64,000 nucleotides of DNA from Hymenopellis radicata. Lineage: Eukaryota > Basidiomycota > Agaricomycetes > Agaricales > Physalacriaceae. A model generated the notes under the pieces. It was not told the DNA's origin. It made no database searches and was given only the letters and a program-made list of their open reading frames with translations. Positions 23,671-34,699 of this stretch are shown in pieces. Within the stretch, counting starts at the first letter, position 1. Each line of letters starts with the position of its first letter. The stretch spans positions 124,001 through 188,000 of the forward strand of contig JADNRX010000051.1 of assembly GCA_015501595.1 (NCBI GenBank). Reading direction: 5' to 3'. The translations under genes were made by a program, and so were the position numbers.

Positions 23671-23776
23671 AGAGCAGCATTCGGTAACCTGATATTTCCG
23701 TGCGCCCGGTGCCGGAGGCTGGGCCGGCTAGTCACCATCTTAAGTACTTAAGTTGTCACACATGTATTAAGTTCCA

Positions 23777-25374
23777 TCAATTATGATTAAGCAAAGTCTG
23801 GAGACGGATCACCGCCTCACAATATACATTAATACCCCAGTTTCCGTCCTCCCTCAGGAAATCAAAGCCATCAGCCTCCAGCATCTGCTGAACCTCCTTG
23901 ATATCCTCATCCTTGTTTAGCGATGTGTTGGCATCAGACGGATCCACCGGAATTTCAATCCCAGCATCATCTGCTCCATCGACACCGTAATAACCGTTCA
24001 CACACGAAATATCATCCCCAACATCACCGGTCCAGACACCCCGGTTCTGCAGCTCCGTACGACTCAGCTCATACAGGGCCACGGGTGTCCTGTTGCGCGC
24101 AGTCCGGATTTGGTGGTGGTTCCATGCATGTTTCGCTTCATCAAGAGACGCCTGAATTCGCGGCTGGAAAACTAAAAATAAGCAGATACAGTGAATGGGA
24201 TTGTCTTTGAACCAGAGATCGTTGTGCTCCAAGTGTAGGAAAATCTGCTTGAAGGCCTCCAAGCTGTCCTTTTGGATATCAACCCAGAGTCGCTCAATTC
24301 GAACATTATGTGTTGACCTGAACGATACGTCAAATCGGGAATGTAATTTAGTAGGAGAGAACTCACTTTCCACGTAGATATGCACGATGAGCTTCTCCCC
24401 AGTGATGCTTCATGGCGTTTTCAATACCGTTATTCTCCGGTCCATAATCGCCACGAACACGACTAGGCCACCCAAGCATTTCTACCCCCGCCAAGAAGCA
24501 TTGTGTAACCGTATTGGCGCGCTTATTTGACCGACACTCCATGTACACGATAAGACGTGAATGTCCGTCGACACAGCCATGGACCCAAAATCCCCAGAAC
24601 TTGAGTTTCTCGTGGCCGTCTTGATGCCAGAGAGCGTTGGCACCACGGACTTTGTAAACACGCCGTTTTGTAATCTTGCGCCACCTAGATTGGTCTTTGA
24701 GATGAGACTAGTATCAGAAAGGAAAGGCTGACGCACCTTGAAAGAACGCCCAACGTGTCAACCCTCTTCAAACTTTCCTGAACGTGCTTCCTGGGCAAGT
24801 GAATCCCCAGTGTCTCCAGGTATCCACGTAAAATTCCTGAACCACTGAAGGGATGTTGACAGGAAAATTCAGACACCACCGCATCGAGGTGCTCATCATC
24901 GATTTCCGTAAACTCGCGGTGCGCCTGATTGAGCCCAGCCTGTTTGAGGTGGCTGAAGACGGTCTTCCGGTCCACGCCGTAGGCCTTGGCGATGTCACCC
25001 CAGGTGCAGCCGAGGTCATGTAATAGACAGATTCGGTCTGTATCGAGCTTATAGGCAGGACGGCCGGGGCGCCCTGTATATGTTCGAGGAATGTTACTGG
25101 AAAGAGGAACGGGAGGATGATCCAGAAAGTCCTGGAGATCGCGTAGGTGGGCATCTAACGTTTCTACCATCCTGTCGATGTCCTCTTCTGTGATGTAGAT
25201 GTCATCGATAGTTAGAACAATGGTGCGGATGGCCTGAAGTTGGTTGGAAAGGCGCTCGACCACAGCAACCTCGGCATTGGGAAAGGATGTGATGGCAAAG
25301 CGGGCTTCACTGATTAAATGATGACAGTGAGAGAGGAATTGTTCGATGTTGTCGCGTTGCGTGTGAGCGGCCAT
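23777..25374 (-). CDS. DDE integrase/transposase, 498 aa, exons 24737-25374, 24367-24684, 23777-24317
   Basis: Splicing two introns (24,685-24,736 and 24,318-24,366, both GTGNGT donors) gives an unbroken frame. The N-terminus holds a helix-turn-helix (LHDLGCTWGDIAKAYGVDRK). The core has the acidic triad of an integrase fold: Asp in LWHQDGHEKL, Asp in RVRGDYGPENNG, Glu in NVRIERLWVDI. HSRLIVYMEC and WNHHQIRTARNRTPVALYE are further family blocks. It matches the integrase-core proteins found as orphan genes in many Agaricomycetes and some animals. It would cut and join element ends in the nucleus. All triad residues are present, so it may be active. It begins 90 bases downstream of the 854-aa gene on the same strand. 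Confidence 0.8.
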
Positions 25375-25463
25375 GAAGGAAGAGGGAGAGTCAACTTAGA
25401 TCACATGATTCAAATCAAAAAATCGTCGATTCGAATCTCCAAGAAAATGTAGCAAGTACTAAA

Positions 25464-28400
25464 CTACTGATAGCGCATGTAACACTTATTGATGCCAGTA
25501 CTAAGGAGAGTACAAACTTGCTCCCATTCAACACCACAGTGAATGGTCTTGTCCAAATTCTTGTCTGGATGGAATGCCTGAACCGCGTAAGTAATCATGC
25601 AAGTAACGAGTAGCTGAAACATACTAATTGAGCTGCTCTCCACTGCTTCCGACGCATAACCTGTGTAGTATGAGTACCGCTATCAATTTTGAGGCCCATC
25701 TCGAAACCGGCGCGCATTTCCGTATTGGGATGGAGGAAGGTTTTGAGGTCCCTAATCATGTCCGGCCATGCCATTGATGCCTTCGAGAATTTCTGTGCCC
25801 TGATCAGAATGTCGCTCTCTGGAGGAACAATCGACGATGGTGGTGGTGGTGCTGGCGCAAATCCAAATGTACATGTCGTGAATGTATCTAAATCCGCGTT
25901 AACAAAGAAAAAGGAAGCGATCAAGTACGCACTCGGAGCCAAGTAGTCTTGGAACCACGTCTCATCGGGTCCATCCTTGCAGACAGGAATTCCTAGAAGT
26001 GTCGTCAGTGACAAAAACAAGAGAATGAGCATGACGCGACATACGTGAATCTTCCTGTTTGCATGATGCTAATGGCTCCTCGTTGCCGGTAGCGCGGTTG
26101 ATACTTGCTTCGGCTGCAGGAACGTGGCTGGGCCGTGCTTGCTTATAGCATTTCGGAAACTGAAAAGTGAAACTGAGATGATATAAACGCAGTAGCGGAG
26201 GAGAAAGAACATACCTGTAAGAAGTGAAATAGTTTCCACGCTACACCCATGCAGAAAGAGCCCATGACCTTATTGATGGCATGGTAGTGGGGTCCTTCCG
26301 GAAGAGTAACGATCACCAGTCGCGCAATGGTCATAAGCAACTTGAGACCAAAAGAACCACCCCCAATGACGGTGATGTACATTTTGGACGCGTCGCTTGC
26401 GTGACCGGCAAATTCGGCGATATGAATCTCGATAGTCTCAGCAGTCGATTCAGGTGACTCGAGAAGGTCACGGAGCGTCAGAAGCCCAGTATGAAAAACA
26501 GAGCCATTTGGAGTAGGAAACTATGAGTAATATAAGCCTAGAACGAAGAACAAATCGAAAGAACGCACGACATGTTGCAGAACAGGCGCAGGATTCATCT
26601 CCAGCACTGACGCAAGTTGCCGATAGCCGTTCAACGGGTACCAGTATGCGCCTGGAACATGGCGTTGGAAGTATTCAACCATCACGCGAAGGTTGCTTGC
26701 GATGACGCCAAGGTTCATGTGGTGATCCCGGAGGTTAGACAGGGAAGAACGCGGAAGGTTGGGAAGGCGCGAGATGTGAACCGTAACAACAGACATGAGA
26801 CGGATAGCCTCTACTGCTAGCTCGAAGCCTTGGGAGCCGAGTCGGAATAGCTTGACGAAGCTTAGATTTTCCTCCGGTGGGCAGTTCAGATCTTCACGGA
26901 TACGTCGCGCCTCGATATTGAAAGGAGCGAAGGCATCGACAAAGTCTTGATTTTCAGTCAAAAGTTGTTCAGCGGCGGCTGGATCGCTTTGGAAAACCGT
27001 AGTCGTCTTGATCATATTGAAGAGGGTCTTAGCTTGCCCAATGATGGCGCTGAACTTGTCGTACGGTGGCGTCAAGGCAGTAGTACTCTATCGGTGGTTC
27101 AGCTCAGTCTATACAGTATAAGGTGACGGGAAATGACTCACCCACTTACCACTACCTCCATACCCGCCAGAGAACGCACTTCGGGAAGTGAGATATGGAC
27201 TAGATAGATTGATCATAGTTCGCATAAGGGCTACGATGTCGGTGGGAGTGTTCAAGCCCTAGTGTTTATCAGTATGTGTCTGATATGACATAGAACGGCA
27301 ACTACGTACCTTTTCTTCCGTCTCCTGGTTCTCATTACCCGACTTTGCCTTTTTGGCAGCCGGTTTGTCCTCCTCACATTCATCATCGGATGAGCGTGCA
27401 TGTTTGGGAGAGGTTCGGTTCAAATTCTCGTCTTCGGATTCGGACGCGCGCCTCTTCTTTTGAGCACGGGTTACGGGCGACTTGGAACGTGATCGGGAAC
27501 GCGAATGGGAACGGGCTCTCTAAGACTATATTAAGTATCATGGTAATATCCGACATGAAAGCACATACCTTGCGGCTTTGGCGCTTGGCGTTGGGCTCCT
27601 TTGTGACCTTGGCGTGAGGATTGTCGAAGGGTAGGTCAGGGTAGTCCGTGGGTAGACCTACGTAGAGGCAAACCGACATCTCACTGACCGGCACCTTTGA
27701 AGGCTGGGCGCGGTTGAATAACCTGGGAATCACATTAGGTTTCGTATATAAAACATAGATGTAGAGATCAACTCACGATTTAAGTATGCCATAGTTTGGC
27801 CGCTCTTTCTTGAGTAGATCGCTGGGCTGGAGCTTGCTGCTCGGTCCACTTTTGAGCGGGGCGATCAGCTTACAGATTTGAAGGGGCATGGGGTCATCAT
27901 CGTCCAAAGGCTCTCCGTTAGTCTTAGTCCAACCGTCTAGGCGAGGCTTGACATGCAAGTCATACAGCTCCTTTAGGACCAATTCGACCTCCGCGTATGA
28001 GCCAGGGTCTCGAAGCTGGTACCGATGAACATAGTTGTTTTGAGAAAGGCTGAGGGTCTCAATCATTTGGCGGTTAGGGCGAATAACCTTGCCGGCGTGA
28101 AGGTCAGCAGTATGGGGTATGATAATGATATGGAGCGCGCCAAGCTTGTTCTTGTTCTTCTTGGACTGGTGTGGTCGGTCTGCTCCAGTTCTGTTCTTGA
28201 GGCGGTCGGTAATCTTCTGTGTTCAGTGTCAGTGAGAAGGTGGATAGAATAAATCATAACGCACAGCTTCTGCGGGGTCAAATCTTTTGTTTTTGACCTC
28301 TTGCCCATCTGGTGAAACATGAATGCCCGCCTTCCCCAGAGACGCCCTCCGTTGCTCCTCCCGATGCTTCGAGGCCTCGCGGAATGCACTGTCTGGAGCC

Positions 28401-28578
28401 GACGTGAAGGCCATGTCGCGATAGCTCTTGTACGTTCCTCGGTCATGATACGAAGTGCCTTCATCACTGGAGGAGCCTGTGGACGTTAGTCTGTTGTTTA
28501 GACCCCGGCCTGTACAGCGCTACTCGCTATTACGTGATCGGCCCTTTTAAGAATTCTGCCCCTGTCTTCTACTCCCAT
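25464..28578 (-). CDS. Hypothetical 854-aa protein, twelve exons
   Basis: Exons, 3' to 5': 25464-25577, 25625-25887, 25933-25992, 26045-26159, 26215-26520, 26569-27087, 27142-27258, 27310-27519, 27569-27722, 27777-28216, 28265-28476, 28524-28578. All eleven introns are 45-54 nt with GT...AG ends, and every phase matches, giving one frame from MGVEDRGRILKRADH to GINKCYMRYQ. The middle has an Arg/Ser nuclear-signal-like stretch (RARSHSRSRSRSKSPV) and an acidic/Lys region (EDKPAAKKAKS). Later come helical parts (FDVDAFAPFNIE-like), one hydrophobic segment (SFGLKLLMTIARLVIV) and a proline run (FAPAPPPPSSIVPP). I recognise no catalytic domain. It is probably a nuclear accessory protein of the element. 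The first exon is the least certain; MAFTSAPDSAFRE at 28,414 is an alternative start. Confidence 0.72.
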
Positions 28579-28599
28579 TATCTTTTACGCGTCTCGCTA

Positions 28600-30077
28600 C
28601 TCTGGATCCATATTGTGTATCCACACGTTGAATAAATTATATTGCAACTTAACAGACAAGCGGCATGGTTCGCATAATACTATGCTACGGGGCACCGCGC
28701 TCATCCGCTGTTACCACTTGCAGGTGCCTTCGCCGCGTTGGTACAAAGCTCACTGTCAGGCAGTCGGGTCCTCAATCCAAGAATGTAATATTCATGATGC
28801 GGGTCGGTGAAGACCAACCAGTGTATCGTCGGTTCAGAAGTATTCGTTTGGACCTAAAGGACGGTCTCAGATAGAACAGTGCGGTAGGGAAAATAATTTA
28901 CCAGTGAAAGCCCTCAAGAAACGGATACAGCAGCACCGTTGCCGTTGTTCATGGCTAGATAACAGCGCTCGGTCAGAGATGAATGAAACTTGCGGGAGAG
29001 CTATTGGATGTTGGTGATGCCGTACTGCTGCATTTTGACGGCGACCGGCCTGCTGAGTCCTACCGGGGCGTTGGACTCTGCCCTACCCACTGTATGCTTT
29101 GGCCGCCGCTCGCTGGCACTGCAGTGGTACGTCACCGGCAGTGCAAGGTAGAGAATCCCAACCCCGTCGTGGCGATCAGCACTACTAGTAGGCGTTACGC
29201 GACGCCGGGTGCGCGAGAAGATGGCGGGTTGCTTGCGGAGCATTGAGCGTCAAGTCCTGGGCAAACGCTTGATTAAGTAGAGGACAAACTGAAGGAAAAG
29301 AGGCACCTTTGGCTACAATCCATAGAAACACTTCAACATTCGATGCGCGCCTTCCAATGCATATCGTCGTCCGCCAGCGACGCGCGACGTGTAGGCTCTC
29401 ATGATGCCCAAGATGGACGACATCACCACGCCCAATGAAACCCTCTATCCATAACACCCTTGCCCAGACCATAAAAACACGATGTCTCCGATATTGTCTT
29501 GAGATAGCCCAGTGTCGTGTCAACCAATATCGTGGCCGCTTAAACAAGCGAAATGAGATGGCGGTTTCCTTCATGAGCGACAGTCCTGCCTGCGCTTTTG
29601 AGAAACGAAGAAGAGTATGATGATAAGGTAAAGACGCACATGCATGCTTTAGTCGCCATCGTCGCCATCTGGCTGTCGTAGATGGTCCAGGAGTATTCCG
29701 CAAGGAGGCGGGCCTGCATTCCCATAGCGTCGTATAGTGCTCCACGTAGAGATGTCATTGACACTGTCGAGTCGCGGTCGAGTGAGCGTCAACGTTGGTA
29801 ACGAGGATGAGAGGTGGCCAGGGGAGGTGCAGATGTGGTTGCCCATGCGATGGCGGCCCTGGAAAAAAGGCCACCAGCATCTGTCGCGGCGAGGTGGGAG
29901 TACTTACAGTACTGGATCGAGGTTGGTGTCCAAGTCGCTGCATTCGGCTCCCGGAGCGGAACATCCGATTACATAATAAACAGTAACGCTGTACAACCCC
30001 CGATCTAACATACAGACTACATACACATTGACACCTCCCCCCCGTCATCGTGTATGTAGCGTCTGTTTTAGTAGAGA
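28600..30077. other. Interior of the element without a firm gene
   Basis: A minus-strand frame at 29,185-29,745 (ending TRHLLAHPASRNAY) and an exon-like piece reading TSLRGALYDAMGMQARLLAE near 29,755 look coding, but I could not join them in phase. A plus-strand frame 28,983-29,246 (MKLAGELLDVGDAVLLHFDG) overlaps nothing else. Possibly a decayed accessory gene. Confidence 0.25.
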
Positions 30078-30599
30078 CTATGTGGACGTCCGTGACTTTT
30101 TGAGAGTTTCCTCTGTCGCGCCTTTGAAGCCGTCCGGTTTAACCTTGTTGAAATCCTGAGTGCTCGATTAGTATATGAACGTGACTAGACATGAGGGTAA
30201 AGAACTAACCTTGTAGCTTCCTTGCTTGTCCGTATTCTACAACCATACAATGAGTCGACAATTAAGGATACATAGAAGAAGAAGACAAACCTGGGTAGCC
30301 GGATCCACGTCGTCCGTTTCCCAATTGGGACTGGTGGCTGTGCTCGTTCTCTGTGGCGTAGCCTCAGCCTGAAAATAAATAAATACTTGAGACGAAGGAT
30401 TATGAACCGAACGAGCACTTACTGCATGTTTTTTAGGGACGTGCCAATGCAATTTGCATTTGCACATGCAAAGGTCGCTGGGAACCCAATCTTGCTCGGG
30501 CTTATCCTCGACGTACGCGTACAGACACTGGCATGAACAGTCCGGATTGTTGCAGGTTTGACCGATGACAATCTCCCAGAAGGGAGTACGAGCAGACAT
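30078..30599 (-). CDS. Cys-rich hypothetical protein, 119 aa, four exons
   Basis: Exons 30423-30599, 30291-30368, 30210-30236 and 30078-30155 are all exact multiples of three, joined by introns of 53-54 nt (GTAAGT, GTTTGT and GTTAGT donors). The product starts MSARTPFWEIVIGQ and has a cysteine cluster CNNPDCSCQC followed by CMCKCKLHWH, which could bind zinc. The C-terminus is Lys/Thr-rich (GATEETLKKSRTST). No named family recognised. It sits on the same strand as the integrase inside the element, so it is a likely accessory DNA- or protein-binding factor. Symmetric exons make the model robust. Confidence 0.62.
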
Positions 30600-30899
30600 G
30601 GTGGCAGCAAGATATGTAGGAAGTGGCTGGGATCTAGGATTGACTGCCTTTTATACCATTTCGGCCATGAAGAGTACAAACAGCGCAAATACATAGGCTG
30701 CAGTGCACCAAAATATTTGGTAGACCCAGAAGCAAACAAGGCGGACAGTCTACTACAGTTAAAAAGTAGGCGCGCCACGCCGCAAATGCTTCCTACCTGT
30801 CCAAAATGTGACATGTAAATTGCCGCCTGTCAAAAAAACTCTTCTTTTGAATGAACGGTAATTTATTATGGGCCGCAGAACAATGTACATGAAGAGAAC

Positions 30900-32400
30900 C
30901 ATTGTTCAGCACAATGGTCACTACTAGTGATAGCGACAAGACGATCGCGCTGCACTCACTGAGACGCGTCGCGTCCGGTTGTGCCTTGGAAGATGAGCTG
31001 GAGTTAACGCGTAGCGGTGCCGGCGCGTGGCAATGGCCATATCGCCGCGATACGGTCCGTTTTGTACTGTATGACGGTCACGCTCGCCTTGGTAATGAAA
31101 TTAGAAGGAAGGTAAGGTAAGAAAGCAGAACGATGGCGTACCACCGGTACAAAGTCGAAATGGGGCCAGGATTGGCTTCCTGATTCGTCCCTAACCTTAG
31201 CCAGCGACAAACAAGTCGTCCGCAGTCTGGAGGTTACGCGTAGATAAACTCGATATCCAGGGGTGAGAGATGCGAGGATGTCGTTCACATTAGGCTAGAC
31301 AGCACACACAAGACAGCTGACGAAAGTCATCAGCAAGCTAGTCGACTCGACAACAATGCCAATGTTTAAGCAAAGGCCGTGTTGATGGGCGGGCAGTCCG
31401 ATGGCGTCCTGCGGCTCGGCGGCTGACGATGGTGAGAGTAGAGGGCCAGGCAGTCCTGGAGGAAAGGGACACGTCTGAAATGAGGTCGGTGTCGGCATTC
31501 ACCTCTAGAGCGTAGATTAGTCCAGCTGCCACAGACCAGCCCTAAGCATACCTATGAGGATTCGCGCTAGCTGGGCAAAGGTGGCTTGCAGCCGTTGACA
31601 TGTCTACAGCCGCTGGGAGAGTGGAGTGGACTTGCTGAACAGGTGGTAAGTGAAGGGCGAAGTTGGAGGTGAGCGACAGTGCACGGAGGGGCGGCTCTAG
31701 TACTGGACATGGGTCATGGGCGATGGCAGCCTCGACAGTGATGGGCGATGGTCGCGCGGCTGGCGATGGTTGATGGTCGCGCGACTGGTGATGGTTGATG
31801 GTGAAGGCAAGGGCCAAGGTCAGAGGATAGTCGTCCACGTTGCCGATGTCCATGGCGTCGACGGTCGATGCCATGGACGTGCCCCATGCTTGACAATGTC
31901 AAGCAGGTAGCGAAGACGCGTTATTTCCAGCGGAATTGGTGGGCGGGTAGTCGGATGGTGTCCTACGGCTTGGCGGCTGACGATGGTGAGAGTAGAGGGC
32001 AGAGGGCGCGGGAAGACTTCGACCACGATGGCAAGGCGTCGACGCGGTCGTGTTGACGGTTGAGAGAAAGAAGCGTGACCTATGTTTGTCAGTGTTGAAG
32101 AACATTGATCACCTTCTATAACGGGGACTACCTCCTCCGCGCCGCTCACAAGTACGTTTACGCGGGATCTGAACGCGAGAACGACGACTTGCTTGGTTAA
32201 ATTTCTCATGAACTTCTGGGACGACGACATTCGTGGCTTGTTAGATTCAATGGCTTCCAATATTGAGCAAGGAGTGAATTTTGGGTACATAATAATAATA
32301 CCATTAACTATCATTCCAGTTTTGGTATTCTGAACGGCGTGACAGCTAGTCTCTGGAGCCCTCTCCGGAACCCTCCCGGGCATTGGGGTCGAGGACGACA
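30900..32400 (-). other. Right interior of the element: repetitive, possibly coding on the minus strand
   Basis: A minus-strand frame from about 32,401 reads IVNGIIIMYPKFTPCSILEA and MRNLTKQVVVLAFRSRVNV. A block of about 65 bases (GGCGGCTGACGATGGTGAGA in its centre) occurs at 31,385-31,450 and again at 31,939-32,005. GATGG-rich short tandem repeats fill 31,716-31,815. No full gene could be built. Confidence 0.3.
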
Positions 32401-32545
32401 AAGTGCGAAAGTGACTACACTCACAGTCCGAATGAAAGTGACCACGTTATCGTGCTCACTTGGAGTCAACGACAAGTGAAAAAGTAAAGTTCCGATGCTA
32501 GATGAAAAAGTGCCAAAGTGAGTAGTCAGACACTTTGATTTATTC
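32400..32545. repeat. Right inner subterminal array (AAAGTG-type)
   Basis: Repeated AAAGTG(A/C) words in inverse orientation to the CACTTT array at 23.5-23.7 kb. Confidence 0.5.
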
Positions 32546-32655
32546 CCCACAATCACACCCATATATATGCCCATCCGTCGTTGGGTCAGAGAGGTCTCGA
32601 TGCAACCGACTACGCAGGACATAAGGTGTTGAACAGGCTGACAGCGGTCGACGAC

Positions 32656-32690
32656 AATGGCGACGGTGGCGGTGGCGGTGGCGGCATCAG
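32656..32690. repeat. GGTGGC microsatellite
   Basis: Short (GGCGGT)n-like run, GACGGTGGCGGTGGCGGTGG, between the two right-hand arrays. Confidence 0.6.
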
Positions 32691-32744
32691 TGGCAGGTAC
32701 GACCATCAGTGAGAGGGCTAGAGGCCGCCGCCAAGGACGACGAA

Positions 32745-32880
32745 GGAGCAAGTGAGCAAGTGTGGACAAGTGAGCAAGTGTGGGCAAGTGAGCAAGTGAG
32801 GTTAAGCTAACTTGCCAGATTTGGCGGAGAAATAAGTTCGGCAAGTTCGGCAAGTGACCGCAAGTGAGGCCCGAAAAGTC
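32745..32880. repeat. Right outer subterminal array (CAAGTG-type)
   Basis: GAGCAAGTG/GGCAAGTG words repeated about ten times, partly as a 16-18 base tandem unit (CAAGTGAGCAAGTGTGG), inverse to the left outer array. Confidence 0.55.
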
Positions 32881-32893
32881 ACTTTATTCACTC

Positions 32894-32903
32894 TCGAATC
32901 CGA
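32894..32903. repeat. Candidate right target-site copy of the 10.2 kb element
   Basis: TCGAATCCGA, identical to 22,666-22,675. Confidence 0.35.
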
Positions 32904-32999
32904 TAACGTTAGCGACAGAGTGAGCAAGTAACCAGTCTAATACCTAAGTAATAGTAACATTTAACATTGATAGAAGTACAGACTTCCAAACCCATCGCA

Positions 33000-34500
33000 A
33001 ATCGTACACCGCGATTGCTTTTCTTCCTACGCCCGCCGCCATCGACTTTCTCCGAGAATTTCGCCTCTCCTACGCGTCTCATTCCTCCGTTTGCGCACAT
33101 GGTCCTGCTCTTCCGTCTCTCCGCGCTTCTTCCCCCGCCCGCTCACGAGAACCTGATCTCTTAGGCATGTCTCCGCTGTCTCTTGACATCCGCCAGGTCC
33201 CCTTAAATCCACACCTGCTCTGCCGCGCGAGCCTTCCACCGTTATCTACACTTCTTCTGCTGTCTGCTCATTGACGAGAACCTGATCTCCCTCGCCTTCT
33301 CCTGCACAACGCGACCTAGAAAGTCGACTCCATCCTATAGCTGGGCGAGCTCTCTGCACATAGTTGTTGAATAATTATTTGCTTCGGCGAACTCGGACTG
33401 AAGACGAGCAACGTTCCCTATCGCGCAGCGTAGTTGCTCCCGTCCTACGGTAAGAATCTCTAACCAATCCGAATCTTCTCCTGAGTCCTCTACCTGCTTT
33501 TGAACTTGACTTGCGCGCGCCTGGAACTTCCGCTTCTTCAGCTAGACACAGATTTCAACGACCGGATCTGTCGCCATTTCCTTCTGCGCGCTGGATTCCA
33601 CTAGCCGCATCTTCAACAACTTATTCTGCTTCTCGAGGTCGATGACCGTTTTCCCTGACCCCCCATTTCCAAGGTCGTCGCTCGCTTCACCTCCACACTT
33701 GACGCGATATCCCTAGCAAGTGCGTCTCGGTCCTTCCGTGAGCGCGTCAGGCTGAACCTGAACCGCATCCTTCCTGACATACAGCCGATGCTGTTCCCCA
33801 GGCCCTACACATGCGCCACCAAGAGGAAGTTATGCACTTCGACGAACTTCGTGATTGCTGAGCTTTCTGGAGTTCCAATTCACCTGTCCTCGTTTGTTTG
33901 CTGAGGTGGATCAAATCGGTATATACAACGAGACGCGACGACCATGCAAATCAGCGACGGTCACGACGAGTCCTGGAATCCTGGCGTGATGGAGGATTTG
34001 CTTAACAAATATCGGTAACCGGAAAACTAGATATCACTGGTGATGTCACTCACATGCAGATGAATTTGGATATGTAGTAGCAAATGCCTTTGTCGCGTCG
34101 ATTCCTTTTAACTTGCGGCTCGCTGAATAGGGGGGTAGCAATATGCCCGGTGGTAGAAACAACGTCGCGCAAAAGGCTATGAAGGCCAGGTCCGGGCGAC
34201 ATTTGTATCAGAGCCATGAGCCATCGATCGAACGTCGACGGAGCGCGAACGCGCAAAAGCAATTTGTGAGAGACCACGACTAAGCAGGAAAGGGATATTT
34301 GGCTTCAGGATGTATATTTGGAAAGAAATAAGAAACGGACTCACGCAATGCTGTGGAACGACCCTGCCCTCATGCTACCACGAGGCTAGCAAACGAATTC
34401 GCATGGTCTGGCCGGACATGAAAGCCTTCCGGAAGAAGGAATTGCGAGCGAGCAAGATCCCAGCAAAATATCACGATTCCCGTCCTGGGTAGCTCCGTGT
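33000..34500 (-). pseudogene. Decayed minus-strand gene(s) with a coiled-coil segment
   Basis: Minus-strand stretches read TGIVIFCWDLARSQFLLPEG and HVRPDHANSFASLVV (about 34,375-34,495). After a possible GTAGCA...CTTAG intron they continue STFDRWLMALIQMSPGPG to a stop near 34,050. Downstream come KDRDALARDIASSVEVKRA, EKQNKLLKMRLVESSAQKE and TVGREQLRCAIGNVARLQSE, heptad-like helices between about 33,370 and 33,750. KDRDALARDIASSVEVKRA resembles KERGALALNVACGEEVKRV at 42.9 kb. No intact frame and no known domain. Confidence 0.35.
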
Positions 34501-34699
34501 GACGTGTATGCGCTCAGGTTTTCCGCGCGACGATGGGAGCACAGGAACTTGACGACGTAAGTTTCTTGTTCAGGCGCTGCACGTCTACCCTATCAGTAGG
34601 TCGTCAATCAGAAAAAACATTCACGTACGAGAGACAGGTTGATGCTCGCTGGTCAATCCTCTTGACCACAATATATCTCCTCTACTTATGATTCTGAAC

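Larger units (their letters stand above)
22676..32893. mobile_element. Candidate 10.2 kb DNA transposon with nested inverted subterminal repeats
   Basis: The left end holds a CACTTG/CAAGTG-rich block (22,690-22,840) and, further in, a CACTTT-rich block (23,535-23,670). The right end holds the reverse complements in mirror order: AAAGTG-rich (32,400-32,540), then CAAGTG-rich (32,745-32,870). Inside, all supported genes are on the minus strand and include a DDE integrase. Mirror-symmetric arrays around an integrase are what a cut-and-paste element would show. I know of related integrase genes in fungi but cannot name a described element with this gene set. Confidence 0.6.

Noticed and set aside
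27142..27165. Alternative strong GTAAGT donor in the 854-aa gene
   Set aside because: It would leave phase 1 and throw the next exon out of frame; the GTGAGT nine bases further keeps the frame.
32745..32870. CAAGTG tandem words as a CRISPR-like array
   Set aside because: Units are too short and uneven, there are no spacers, and the host is eukaryotic; a subterminal array fits better.
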